Positions 1 through 26,653 are shown, numbered from the stretch's first letter. The stretch: 64,000 nt of DNA from Echinicola strongylocentroti (GCF_003260975.1 NZ_CP030041.1:1633501-1697500), one strand, 5' to 3'. The notes: generated by a model not told the origin, from the letters alone. Program-made: numbers and translations.

Positions 1-17511
<17,511 letters not shown>

Positions 17512-17574
17512 TCAAATGACAACATCATTTTATATCGAAAAGCTCATGGAATAAAATAGCTTAAATAGACACAT

Positions 17575-17642
17575 ATCACCTTTTATAGGTGATTTATGCC
17601 TATTGATAAAACCACCACTCCTTGTTGACCACAGGTGGTCAA
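17575..17642. promoter_or_regulatory. Two inverted repeats upstream of the giant gene
   Basis: ATCACCT-TTTAT-AGGTGAT lies at 17575-17593 and TTGACCAC-AG-GTGGTCAA at 17625-17642. These are 76 and 126 bases before the start codon. The second is a near-continuous dyad, as expected of a dimeric repressor or activator site; the first could also be a hairpin in the leader RNA. No regulator is assigned. Confidence 0.4.
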
Positions 17643-18477
17643 GGAAGTTCTATTCCGTGGTATTAGTTTGTGGTAAACATGAACCCATACCAATTGCTTT
17701 TATAAATTCTTTGTAAAACTACACTAGGCCAAAGGACCTACAACTGACAAAAAATCGACTATAATCTGACTTTTGTCATGCGGATTATTGCATTAATCAC
17801 CATATACCATCTAATTCTATCTAAAAATGGTATCTACAACTAACTAAAATCAGTCCCTACTTATTCAGGAAGCCCCATCATTTCCAGGACTCCCGGTCAT
17901 ATTCATCATTGAAATCCAAGGTGAATCAATGTACTAGTGACTGTACTCTATATTACTATGTTGGTCAGTTTTCTAAAACCCCCTGTGCTTTGGGGTAAAA
18001 TTCAAATTGATTAACTCAATCAGTCTGTAAACAATCAAATGCTACTTCTAAAATATCGTGTCTAAGCAAAGTGGCATTGTACCACCAAACGTTACGCTTC
18101 TTTTCTAGCTGCATTGGCAGCTAGGCTAAAATCTATCTGTAAAAGGAATAGTGTATCTTTCTTTCTAAAAACTCCGAATATGCTCAATGACAAATCATGA
18201 CACTATAACCCCGAGTAAGCCGGAACTATTTTTTTTAATAAAATCATACTATCAGGATTTCAAAAGCATATCTACGACATTAAGTTACATTTTTTACTAT
18301 AATTATACCAAACTTATACATAAAAGATGATGAAACAGCCCAAGCAAAACGGTTAAAAAAAGCCATTTTTCATCAACCATCGGCACATAAAAAACAATGA
18401 ACAGACTGTAATCAAAAATGAACGAATCAGAAAATTCTTCTCGTAGGAAGAAAAAAAACTATTAACCTCGCCACTAA

Positions 18478-18575
18478 ACCTGGTTTCAATGCCGTTTAGT
18501 TTAAACCTGGGAGATGCATTAGCCTACCTATTGCTGTCTAAAATCAGCTCAAAATCAGCCGATTGGCTTTAGGTT
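18478..18575. repeat. Junction of two repeat families
   Basis: CAATGCCGTTTAGTT (18487-18501), part of the terminal repeat of the 33409-34269 element, is immediately followed by AAACCTGGGAGATGCATTAGCC. That is the left end of the MITE-like element found at 21665 and 38272. The MITE similarity fades after about 75 bp, so this copy is truncated. Confidence 0.6.
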
Positions 18576-18751
18576 TAGAAGGGATCCCGCCAAAATATAC
18601 CCCTAAATCCCCTAAAGGGGACTTTCTGATTACCCTTTCAGAGGACGGGGGAGGTTTTGGGAACCGAAATTATCTTTTCCCATCTCGGTTAGACTTACTT
18701 TTCTGGCGGATTAGGCCATGCACAGGTCACTGTGATAAAAAAATCTTCTTC

Positions 18752-19981
18752 TTACTCTTCTACGACCCAGTAATTCAAATAACCGGAGGGTGTCTCCAAC
18801 ACCACTTTCAGCAACTTGGAGTCTAGCCCATCCAGCGACACCGCTGCCGCTTCATCATCGAGATTTACTGCGCCAAAATCCCAGTAGTTGTCAAGCCCTC
18901 CCTTTTGGAAATTATTGGAAGAGGCAATCCACACCCGGCCTTTCTCACCTTTTGCAAAAGCTTTCCATGTCAGCTTTAGGCTTTCCTTTGCACGATTCAC
19001 CTCAAAGTCTGCCGCCGATACCTGCCCTACGAAAGAAACTCCGTCCAACTCCATCGCTTGGCCTTTAGGAAGCGAAAGCTCCAAATGATGGGCTATCGAG
19101 GGAAATATATCCACCATCTCTGGTTCGTTGTCCTTAAAGTACCCGTTGAGATTATCGGCATTGGTCGCTATCCATATGGCCCGTTCCCTTTCACTTTGTC
19201 CCCCATGTCCATCGCCGCTTTCTGTACGGCCATGATCTGTAGTGACCACCAGCATCCAGTCTTCCTCAAAATTGGCTTCTCTGTACTTTATGGCCTCCCA
19301 AATCCTTCCTATCTGAACATCGGCCTTCTTTACACCATCTATCATTTCGGGGCTATTGCCGTATTTGTGTCCCATATCATCCGAGTATTCTAGGTACACC
19401 CAAGCCAAATCCGGCCCTTCTTTTCTGACATGGGTAGCCGCCTCCTTGGATACCACTTCATCAATCAAATGGATAAACTCCCGCTGCTCATCATGTGGGA
19501 AATGAAGCGTGTCGATCTCCATTCCATCATAATAGTAATCAAACGAAAAATGCCCCGTGGCAGGCAAATTGGCGCCGACAAGCTTCGTCCGATTATCCAG
19601 CCACGTAGAGTATATGGCTGTTTTCTTGGATGGGTATGCTGTCTTAAACGCCCTAAAGATGGTGGGGTAATAATAATTGGGCTGTTTGATGGAGTTGCCC
19701 CAGACATTGTGTTTATTGGCCCAAGTGCCTGTAAGCAGGGAATTGTAACCTACCGCAGAAATAGTAGGTGTCTCACTATAGGTCTCCGGATCTCCGCCCA
19801 TAATGGCCTTCGTAAATCCCCCTTCAGCAGCTACCGCATCGATATTGGGTGTATCCACCGTGTCGACCACATCTTTAGGGATGCCGTCCACGATGACAAA
19901 AAGTGCCTTTTTTGTCTTTTCTTGGCCCTGAACCTGCATTACCAACATCAGTAGTAGAATTGAAAGATAGGTTTTATTCAT
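18752..19981 (-). CDS. Type I phosphodiesterase / nucleotide pyrophosphatase family protein
   Basis: This is a 409-residue exported hydrolase of the alkaline phosphatase superfamily (PF01663-like). The chosen start gives the signal peptide MNKTYLSILLLMLVMQVQGQ. Metal-binding Asp lies in IVDGIPKD (residue about 32) and the probable nucleophile Thr in SETPTISAVGYNS (71-73). Further metal ligands are in SDDMGHKYG, TTDHGR and GHGGQS. An ATG six codons upstream lies directly after a TATATTTG promoter box, too close to be used, so the inner ATG is preferred. The likely role is periplasmic hydrolysis of a phosphodiester or phosphomonoester; the substrate is not readable. It converges with no gene and is divergent to the aminotransferase. 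Confidence 0.85.
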   Translation of the reverse strand: MNKTYLSILLLMLVMQVQGQEKTKKALFVIVDGIPKDVVDTVDTPNIDAVAAEGGFTKAIMGGDPETYSETPTISAVGYNSLLTGTWANKHNVWGNSIKQPNYYYPTIFRAFKTAYPSKKTAIYSTWLDNRTKLVGANLPATGHFSFDYYYDGMEIDTLHFPHDEQREFIHLIDEVVSKEAATHVRKEGPDLAWVYLEYSDDMGHKYGNSPEMIDGVKKADVQIGRIWEAIKYREANFEEDWMLVVTTDHGRTESGDGHGGQSERERAIWIATNADNLNGYFKDNEPEMVDIFPSIAHHLELSLPKGQAMELDGVSFVGQVSAADFEVNRAKESLKLTWKAFAKGEKGRVWIASSNNFQKGGLDNYWDFGAVNLDDEAAAVSLDGLDSKLLKVVLETPSGYLNYWVVEE

Positions 19982-20001
19982 AGGTACTATTAATTTCATA
20001 T

Positions 20002-20009
20002 CAAATATA
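20002..20009 (-). promoter_or_regulatory. -7 box (TATATTTG) of the phosphodiesterase gene
   Basis: It matches the Bacteroidota TAnnTTTG consensus exactly, 20 bases before the chosen ATG at 19981. Transcription starting a few bases downstream would exclude the upstream ATG at 19999. Confidence 0.55.
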
Positions 20010-20139
20010 GACTTATTTTCTAACCTGAGTTCGACTTATTATTGGTATTAAAATTCATTGCGAACCTGTCAATGGATTAATCACAAATTAACCTTTAACT
20101 TTAAATAAACATCCACCTACCACCTACCCGACATTAACC

Positions 20140-21453
20140 ATGGCCAACCACAACAGCATTTCCGAAAGGGCAATTAAAGCCGCCCAAAGTAGTATGAGAG
20201 CCGACTTGGAAGTTTACTTTGAAGCCCTGGATAACCTCTACGACCCGACTGAAAATCCCCTAGGCACCTTCCCTTTAAATATGGCGGAAAATGTCCTGGG
20301 ATGGCACCTGCTAAAGGATAAAATCCAAACCATCCAAGAAACCGTAAAAATCCCCGACTGGGCTTCCAAATACGGTAACACCCTGGGTGTGGATACTTTC
20401 CGGGAAACTGTCGCCCAGTTTCTCTCGGAATTTCATATCGGCTGCCCCGTGAGCAAAGACCATTTGGCTTTTTCTTCTGGCCTGACTTCGGCCATTGACC
20501 TCACTGCCTTTTTGCTTGCCGATCATGGCGACACAGCTATTTTTCCCGCTCCTGCCTACCCGGTCTACAAAAACGATATTGGTGCCATTCCGGGTATCAA
20601 ACGCTTTGACCTGCATACCCACCATGCTATTGACGAGCTGAAAGACGGTATTCCCCTCACTATAAAACACTTGGACGAAACCCTTCACACTCTTACTGAA
20701 GCTGGAGAAGTATTCAAAATTTTGGTACTGACCAGCCCGGACAATCCCACTGGAACTGTTTATTCGCATAAGCAACTCCAAGAAATCACAGCATGGTGTA
20801 TCGATCACAAGATCCACCTTATCGTCAATGAAATTTATGGGCTTTCACTCATTGACACGACGCACCCGGCCATAGCCGGTGATTACAAAAATCCGGAACT
20901 TTTTAGTTCGTTCGGAAAGATCATGGCCAAACGCCAAAGTCCTTATCTCCACCTTTGGTATTCATTCTCCAAGGATTTTGGCATTTCGGGTTTTCGGGTA
21001 GGCATGGTCCATTCCCATAATGAGACCTTTCTAAAAGCCTATGCCAACACCAATCTCACCCACTCGGTCTCCAACCACACCCAGTGGCTCCTACAATGCC
21101 TGCTGGAAGACAGAAACTTCATCGGAAATTATATCACCCACTACCAAAAAGAGCTGACCGATTGCTACGTAATGGTCGTCGCGTCACTGAAAAAACTCCA
21201 AATCCCCTATGTACCTTCACGCGGAAGTCTCTTCGTCTGGATAGACCTGTCCGCATGGCTTGCAGAAAACACCGATGAAGGCCAAAAGACCCTTTGGATG
21301 GACATTTATCAATCTACCGGGGTTCTCCTGACGCCAGGTGAAGGCTTTGGGCACCTCCAAAAGGGACATTTCAGATTGGTCATCTCCTCCCACACCAAAG
21401 CAGCCCTACAGGTAGCCATCCAACGACTGGAAGACTATCTTCAGCAAAATTAA
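20140..21453 (+). CDS. PLP-dependent aminotransferase class I/II (ACC synthase-like)
   Basis: A 437-residue fold-type I aminotransferase. Visible motifs are TSPDNPTG (about 197-204), YSFSKDFGISGFRVG with the PLP-binding lysine at residue 278, and a C-terminal GHFRLVIS with the substrate-binding Arg. Overall style resembles 1-aminocyclopropane-1-carboxylate synthase-like proteins, but ACC production should not be assumed. The usual D-E-I-Y motif reads NEIY, so residue 230 is Asn where the family normally has the Asp that contacts the PLP ring nitrogen. The gene stands alone, divergent from the phosphodiesterase with 158 bp between start codons. The substrate is unknown. Confidence 0.85.
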   Translation: MANHNSISERAIKAAQSSMRADLEVYFEALDNLYDPTENPLGTFPLNMAENVLGWHLLKDKIQTIQETVKIPDWASKYGNTLGVDTFRETVAQFLSEFHIGCPVSKDHLAFSSGLTSAIDLTAFLLADHGDTAIFPAPAYPVYKNDIGAIPGIKRFDLHTHHAIDELKDGIPLTIKHLDETLHTLTEAGEVFKILVLTSPDNPTGTVYSHKQLQEITAWCIDHKIHLIVNEIYGLSLIDTTHPAIAGDYKNPELFSSFGKIMAKRQSPYLHLWYSFSKDFGISGFRVGMVHSHNETFLKAYANTNLTHSVSNHTQWLLQCLLEDRNFIGNYITHYQKELTDCYVMVVASLKKLQIPYVPSRGSLFVWIDLSAWLAENTDEGQKTLWMDIYQSTGVLLTPGEGFGHLQKGHFRLVISSHTKAALQVAIQRLEDYLQQN

Positions 21454-21568
21454 GTGAGGTCAGGCCGAGCGGACCTGTCTATCCCCCCATAGCCGTCAGG
21501 CTAATGAATGTACGTTGTTGAAAACCTATATCCTTTATTGGTGTCTGTATTATTCACAAATGGCCTAG

Positions 21569-21617
21569 GGGGATTACAAATCCCCATTATCTCGGTTCGA
21601 GATTACAAATCTCGAAC
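21569..21617. repeat. Two small hairpins with identical ATTACAAAT core
   Basis: GGGGATT-ACA-AATCCCC (21569-21585) and GTTCGAGATT-ACA-AATCTCGAAC (21595-21617). The core is shared while the arms are unrelated yet perfectly self-complementary. A related hairpin with the complementary core TTTGTAA is at 30576-30594. Confidence 0.6.
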
Positions 21618-21664
21618 AGCTAAGTTCGTGTATTTGGGGCAGTTGGTGTGCTGATAGCAGCTTA

Positions 21665-21835
21665 AACCCGGAATATGCATTAGCCCTATCTGTTGCGACA
21701 TGAAACTGCTTCAAAATCAGCCGTTTCACTTTAGTTTTCAGCATAACCGTAGCGGTGCTACGCTAATACCTCCAAACTAACTGATTTTCTTGCAATTTCA
21801 GCTCTCACTACGATTCCTAACGCATAATCTGGGTT
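21665..21835. repeat. MITE-like palindromic element, copy 1 (171 bp)
   Basis: Terminal inverted repeats AACCCGGAATATGCATTAG and its near-complement bound the element (about 17 of 19 paired). Inside, CTTCAAAATCAG pairs with CTGATTTTCTTG, and the centre is the stem CGTAGC-GGT-GCTACG, so the whole unit folds into one long imperfect hairpin. A second full copy is at 38272-38440 and a truncated one at 18503-18575. No ORF. Confidence 0.75.
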
Positions 21836-22016
21836 AAACTGGCGGCTATGGTCTATCCTCCAGGTAGAGCCGAGGGTCTCCACTACCCTTCGACTCCGCT
21901 CAGGGTGACAAGCGTGTTGTACTTCCCCTAACTTATGAGCATTGCCCCCCTAAGGGGACTTTCTGATTATTCCTCCAGAGGATGGGATAATTTTAGAAAA
22001 CCGAAATATGAGGTTA

Positions 22017-23432
22017 CTAGGGATTGATCCAAATATCTTCATTGGTGACTGGCTTTATTTCTCCTGAAGCATCGAGAAAAACCTTTCTGGAAAGAGTTAG
22101 CTCTTTCACCAAGTCTCCATTTAGCTTTAAGCCCTTCTCATCCGCAGAAGACCATTGACTCAGGTGCCGTTTCAGTCCAGGACTGCCCCATCCTTCCGCA
22201 AAATAATGCAGTGTCGGTTCTTTCAGGCCTAGTTGGTCGACCCAGCGATAGAGCGCATTCATGGCGGCATTGTCACGCTTGCTTTTTGCTGCTTGCTTGA
22301 ACTGATCGAAGAGATATGGCTCAGAGCGCAGGTACCGTTGCTTTTTTTCTTGGTACCGCTTGATCAGACGAGGCACCCATTTCACCAAAAAATAAAGCAA
22401 TACGGCCACCAAGACAATCATGGCCGCCAGCTTCTCTGGGCTTAGCCCTAGGAAGGTCAACGGGGCTTTTTCTTCTGCCACAGCGGCTTCGGCTTTTTGG
22501 ACAGTAAGCAATGAATCCTTTAAGGTCTCCAACATCCCCAAGTCGGGATTGGGCTTTACTTCGACTTTTACACTTGGGAGTGTGCGTTTATAGAGTTGCT
22601 GTTGATGGGGATTCCACCAAGTAAACACCATCTCGGGGATCTCCACCTCTCCTTCTTTTTCGAAAAGGTAGCGCGTCACCTCTGTCCGTACTGCACCGAT
22701 GGCCGTTTTGGTACGGATATTCTGAATATCACTCCGACCGGGGTACTGGCTGACACCGGGAAGGCTGTCCCACGCTACAGGAGGGATCAGCTGTGGCACG
22801 GTGTTGTCCGCATTCCTGATGATCTTCCGCTGGATGACATCACCGACCTTGACATCTTTTAAGCTGCCGCTCCATTCCTGCCGCACACTCAAGCTACTGG
22901 AAACCAACCAACTGTTGATATTGAATCCGGGAGGAATCGGTCGGACCTTGATCACCCGTGCCTTGGTCGTTATGGTATGGGGCTTCCCCTTGTAGTCTCC
23001 ATCTTTCGGAGATTCCACTTCTATTTCTACGGCGGGAAATTGCACATCCTTATTGGCAAAGGGAAAAACATTATAGATCATTTCTACCCCCGGGTAGGTT
23101 TTCCCATTTTTGGAAGTACTGGTGCTGACATTACGAAAGAAAACGGTATAGGCTCCGTTTACTTTTATATTGCCCGGATCCACGCCTTTGGTAAACCAGG
23201 TGGACGTGTAGACGCGAACAGTAACCTGTACGGGCTCTCCCACATATGCTGTGCTCTTATTCAGCTGCACTTCACTCCAAAGGGTCTGTCCTGAAACAGG
23301 AAGCACCAAACAACAAAATGCCAGCACACACAAGCATCTTGCACGCCAAGAGTTATCGGTCTGCCTCTCGTGTCTCTCCCAGCCAAGGAACTTTGTAAGC
23401 CTCCCCAAGCCACTCTTACGGATTGCGTTCAT
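22017..23432 (-). CDS. batD: BatD family protein
   Basis: A 471-residue membrane-anchored protein closing the bat operon. A long N-terminus ends in a signal-like segment (CVLAFCCLVLPVSGQ), followed by beta-rich repeats (AYVGEPVQVTVRVY and similar), one transmembrane helix (MIVLVAVLLYFLVKWVP) and a cytoplasmic tail. The start at 23432 is chosen because it lies 8 bp after the stop of the preceding gene; an ATG at 23456 would overlap it. Bat proteins were first linked to aerotolerance in Bacteroides fragilis, and their biochemical role remains unclear. BatD is presumed to act in the envelope with BatA and BatB. Confidence 0.85.
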   Translation of the reverse strand: MNAIRKSGLGRLTKFLGWERHERQTDNSWRARCLCVLAFCCLVLPVSGQTLWSEVQLNKSTAYVGEPVQVTVRVYTSTWFTKGVDPGNIKVNGAYTVFFRNVSTSTSKNGKTYPGVEMIYNVFPFANKDVQFPAVEIEVESPKDGDYKGKPHTITTKARVIKVRPIPPGFNINSWLVSSSLSVRQEWSGSLKDVKVGDVIQRKIIRNADNTVPQLIPPVAWDSLPGVSQYPGRSDIQNIRTKTAIGAVRTEVTRYLFEKEGEVEIPEMVFTWWNPHQQQLYKRTLPSVKVEVKPNPDLGMLETLKDSLLTVQKAEAAVAEEKAPLTFLGLSPEKLAAMIVLVAVLLYFLVKWVPRLIKRYQEKKQRYLRSEPYLFDQFKQAAKSKRDNAAMNALYRWVDQLGLKEPTLHYFAEGWGSPGLKRHLSQWSSADEKGLKLNGDLVKELTLSRKVFLDASGEIKPVTNEDIWINP

Positions 23433-23439
23433 ATATAGG

Positions 23440-25170
23440 CTACCAGCTTTTCTCATTGGGATCAGGTTTCATTTTTTTGCGCTTCACCTCGAATTCAAAT
23501 TTCTTTTGTAAAAACCGAGCTGGATCATCGTCGATTTTACGGAGCAGGACTTCTTGGTTATCATCGGACTTGCCGGCCATCTTCAGGTCATCAGGCACTT
23601 CGTCCAGCTCCTTGGCGGTTCTGGTACCCGTGGTGGCGGTCTCCGACAAGCGTTCTTTCTCCATGTCTTTTTTGGTTGCTTCCTGTCCTCCTCCACTGAG
23701 GTCCTCCATGCTTTTGTTTTGTTTGGTTTTGGCAGGGCCATTTTCCGCCTGTTCCTCTGCTTGGGAAGGATCGATTTTGCCACCGCCAGACAGCACCTTG
23801 TCCAGTTGCATTTTGCTGTCTTGGGCCACTTTTAACCCAGGATCTTGGGACGCTGCCATCCCGAATGCCATCTGTGCCGCAGCATAATCCCCGTTTTTGA
23901 AATAGGCCAATCCCAAGTTATAGGCACCTATGGCACTGGTATCTTGGCTGAAGGCCTGAATCGCTTCCTCATAATCTCCTGCTTTGTAAAAGGCCACGCC
24001 TTGGCGGAGGGGATTGTCATATAGTTTTGCCGCTACTTCAAAATCTCCCGCATTGCTTTTTTTCTGAGCCTGGTAATCCCTCGTGTACCATAGATCGGCA
24101 AAGTGCTCCACGGGCTGTTTTTGACCACAGGAGCTGAGCATTATCACCAAGCAAAACACTACCCATCCCCTACGAAACCACATCAACAAAATGAGCGCCG
24201 CCGGAATGACCAACAATAAGCCTGCATCCCTCCACTCGTCTTTCTTTTCTTCTGGCTGTTCGGTGAATTTCAGGTTTTCACGGACATCTTTGGCGATCAA
24301 TTCCACGTCACTGTTGTCCAAGGTCAGGGCATGCACAGCACTGTTTTCGAGGGAATTGATCTGTCCAAGTACTGCGGAATTTAATGAAGAATGCACGGGA
24401 TTGCCGTCGGCCTTTAGCACACCTTTTCCTGAAAATGCGGGCACATCACTTCCCGAAGGAGTATTCACCGGCATGATTTCCAGTTTACGGTTTCCGGCAC
24501 CTACAAATTCCTGCACCAGGTCAAAATCTCCCCCTACAAAATCATCCGAAAACAACAGCACTGTACCCGGAGCCGAGGTCACACTCATAAGACTATCGGC
24601 CAAGACCAATGCGCTAGAGAGATCGGATCCCCTGAAAGGCATCACCTTGGGAGATAATGTTTCGATATGGCTTTTGATGATTTTGTAATCCCGGGTCAGT
24701 GGCACTATGGTGTGCGCCGTTCCTGCATAGCCCACCAGTGCCACACGTGCTCCAGGCCCTGCATCCAAGAAATCGGTTATTTTAAATTTTGCCCGCTCTA
24801 GACGGCTGGGCTGAATGTCATCGGCCATCATGCTTTGGGACAGGTCGAGCAGGATCACCATGGGCGTTTCGAGCACTTGACCGGGCAGCTCTACTTTTTT
24901 CCAAGTCGGCCCGGCCAACCCTAGGACGCCTAAGCCCAGCACCGTCATCAACAACAGGTGCATCAACAGCTTCACCCGACCGCTGCCTTTACTGATCATA
25001 TAAGGGCGAAGATGAGGGGCAATGTGCTTTTTCCAGCTACTTTGCTCACGCAAATTGGCCAGGCCTAGCAAAAGCAAGGCCACCACTCCGGCAAAACCCC
25101 AAAGCAGCTGTGGCCTCAAGAAGTGAAAGGCTCCCCAATCTATCGGAAACAAGTCATCAAACATCCCCAT
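23440..25170 (-). CDS. BatB-BatC fusion: von Willebrand A domain plus TPR protein
   Basis: A 576-residue protein. Two N-terminal membrane helices (about 20-38, 64-86) precede a vWA domain (about 100-290) with the MIDAS motif DLSQSM. A third helix (LLLVIPAALILLMWF) and then VVFCLVIMLSSCGQK lead into TPR-like repeats (FYKAGDYEEAIQAF, AYFKNGDYAAAQMAF) and a charged, disordered tail. The LSSC sequence looks like the lipobox of a formerly separate BatC lipoprotein, so the fusion junction is near residue 345. In Bacteroides fragilis, batB and batC are separate genes. It overlaps batA by 14 bp. Confidence 0.85.
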   Translation of the reverse strand: MGMFDDLFPIDWGAFHFLRPQLLWGFAGVVALLLLGLANLREQSSWKKHIAPHLRPYMISKGSGRVKLLMHLLLMTVLGLGVLGLAGPTWKKVELPGQVLETPMVILLDLSQSMMADDIQPSRLERAKFKITDFLDAGPGARVALVGYAGTAHTIVPLTRDYKIIKSHIETLSPKVMPFRGSDLSSALVLADSLMSVTSAPGTVLLFSDDFVGGDFDLVQEFVGAGNRKLEIMPVNTPSGSDVPAFSGKGVLKADGNPVHSSLNSAVLGQINSLENSAVHALTLDNSDVELIAKDVRENLKFTEQPEEKKDEWRDAGLLLVIPAALILLMWFRRGWVVFCLVIMLSSCGQKQPVEHFADLWYTRDYQAQKKSNAGDFEVAAKLYDNPLRQGVAFYKAGDYEEAIQAFSQDTSAIGAYNLGLAYFKNGDYAAAQMAFGMAASQDPGLKVAQDSKMQLDKVLSGGGKIDPSQAEEQAENGPAKTKQNKSMEDLSGGGQEATKKDMEKERLSETATTGTRTAKELDEVPDDLKMAGKSDDNQEVLLRKIDDDPARFLQKKFEFEVKRKKMKPDPNEKSW

Positions 25171-26164
25171 CTTTATTCATTCCATTTTTTATTACACTCA
25201 CCAGGTTATTCAGCAAACTGCCCATGAATATCAACATCATAGCTACCGCCAAAGGATACATGTACAGCAAGGTCACGGGGCGATGTTCCTCTTCTTCGTA
25301 CTCGATCGGCTCCAGCGTATCCACTACTTGGTAGATTTTTTGTAACTGCTCCGCGTCTTTGGCGAGAAAATACCTTCCGCCCGTCATTTCCGCTATTTGC
25401 TGCAAGGTCTTCTCATCTAGGTCCGATCCGGAATCGCCGGGATTACCGATGCCAATGGTATAGATGATCACCGAGTCCTGTTTGGCCATGTCTGCCCCAT
25501 CCAGTGGCAGCACATCCGTCCCTGCATCCACACCGTCTGTCAGCAATAACATCACCTTGGTCTTGATCGTATCCTGATCAAACATATCAATGCCTTTCGT
25601 GATGGCCTTTCCGATATGGGTCATCTGTCCCGCCATGCCCACATCAGCTTCCTCCAGCATCTGATCCACCGTGCCCAGATCAGGAGTAAAGGGCGCTTGG
25701 ACATAGGCATTGGTCGCAAAAAAAACCAAGCCCATTCGGTCCCCTTTTCGTTTTTCAATAAAATCATGCATTAGGGACTTTACCGCATCCCATCTTCTTA
25801 CTTTTTCACCTTTTACCTCCCAGTCCTTTTGGGCCATACTGAATGAAATATCTGCGGTGATCAGAAAATTCCTCGACGTTTTCACTTTCATTTGGGGCTC
25901 TCCCACGAGCTGGGGCGAAGAAAGGGTCATCACCACCAGTACCCATCCCAAAATCAATATCAGCCAATTGAAAAAATTACGTCTTTTGACCAATGCCGAC
26001 CGCCGTGGCTTGTCTCCCGTATAATCCAAGGCCTTTTCAAACCCGGGATATTGCAGCGATGGGCTTTTTATCCGCAGTGGAGGCAGGATAAAAAACAGCA
26101 GTATGGGCAATGGCAACAGCCAAAACATCCAAGGATAGCCGATTTCGAAATTAGCGGGTAACAT
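25157..26164 (-). CDS. batA: BatA family von Willebrand A domain protein
   Basis: A 335-residue membrane protein. Hydrophobic helices lie at about 10-28 and 60-80, then a vWA domain (about 90-290) with an intact MIDAS motif ADISFSM and a second Asp in LLTDGVD. A C-terminal helix (LLYMYPLAVAMMLIFMGSLL) anchors the other end. It overlaps its neighbours on both sides by 14 bp, indicating translational coupling in the moxR-bat operon. By family it likely assembles with BatB in the inner membrane; a MoxR-type AAA+ ATPase commonly remodels such vWA proteins. Confidence 0.88.
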   Translation of the reverse strand: MLPANFEIGYPWMFWLLPLPILLFFILPPLRIKSPSLQYPGFEKALDYTGDKPRRSALVKRRNFFNWLILILGWVLVVMTLSSPQLVGEPQMKVKTSRNFLITADISFSMAQKDWEVKGEKVRRWDAVKSLMHDFIEKRKGDRMGLVFFATNAYVQAPFTPDLGTVDQMLEEADVGMAGQMTHIGKAITKGIDMFDQDTIKTKVMLLLTDGVDAGTDVLPLDGADMAKQDSVIIYTIGIGNPGDSGSDLDEKTLQQIAEMTGGRYFLAKDAEQLQKIYQVVDTLEPIEYEEEEHRPVTLLYMYPLAVAMMLIFMGSLLNNLVSVIKNGMNKDGDV

Positions 26165-26653
26165 GATCCTTGATCCATTTTTTAGTGTTGGTAATAATGG
26201 CCGTCTTTACTTGCTCTTCAGGCAGTTCATCTTGGTAAATCAGCCGATCGATCCGCTCCTGTAGCGCCACGAAGCCGACCCCTCGGGCTTTCTTGTCCAA
26301 AAAGGTGTACCAAGACTTTCCGTACATTTGTCCTACCCTGTCTCGTCCGTAAGCATGCATGGCTGTGCGCTTCAGCAACACGAAACTGTACAATAGGGGA
26401 CGCTTTCCACTGGCCACATTTTCCAGTTCTGCCAGGGCTTCCCGGCGGTACCGGTTTTTATGATAGACCCGCACCTGCAAAACCACCAACACCACACCCC
26501 CAACAACACCAACCCACCTAAAATAGGCCAGCCAATGGTCTCAAAAGTAAAGGGCACCGCCTCCGGTTCCTGCAGAGGCCCCAGCTTAAGCCCAGCAGCG
26601 ATTTGTGCCAATGAATCGGTGGCCAACGTATCTTGTCTTACCATCATCTTCAT
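26151..26653 (-). pseudogene. DUF4381-like protein, frameshifted at a G-run
   Basis: Two overlapping frames together make one DUF4381-type protein. The first half (from ATG at 26653) covers the N-terminal segment and the start of a membrane helix (IGWPILGGLVLLGV). The second half, in another frame, gives VLVVLQVRVYHKNRYRREAL and the conserved C-terminus with LLKRTAMHAYGRDRV and GKSWYTFLD. The break is at five consecutive Gs (26497-26501); a sixth G restores one frame of about 167 residues. The 5' end overlaps the DUF58 stop (ATGA) and the 3' end overlaps batA. An assembly error, real mutation or -1 slippage are all possible; the context favours a functional gene. Confidence 0.75.

Larger units (their letters stand above)
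21454..22016. other. Repeat-filled spacer between aminotransferase and batD
   Basis: No gene. In order it holds two loop-conserved hairpins (21569-21585, 21595-21617), a complete 171-bp MITE-like element (21665-21835), and a short widespread motif CCCTTCGACTCCGCTCAGGG (about 21887-21906). It ends with a segment (about 21944-22010) similar to 18602-18670, containing CCCCTAAGGGGACTTTCTGATT. Confidence 0.65.

Noticed and set aside
21887..21911. CCCTTCGACTCCGCTCAGGGTGACA as a possible novel regulatory site
   Set aside because: I recognise this as a widespread short repeat found in many unrelated bacterial genomes, so it is not a specific signal here.
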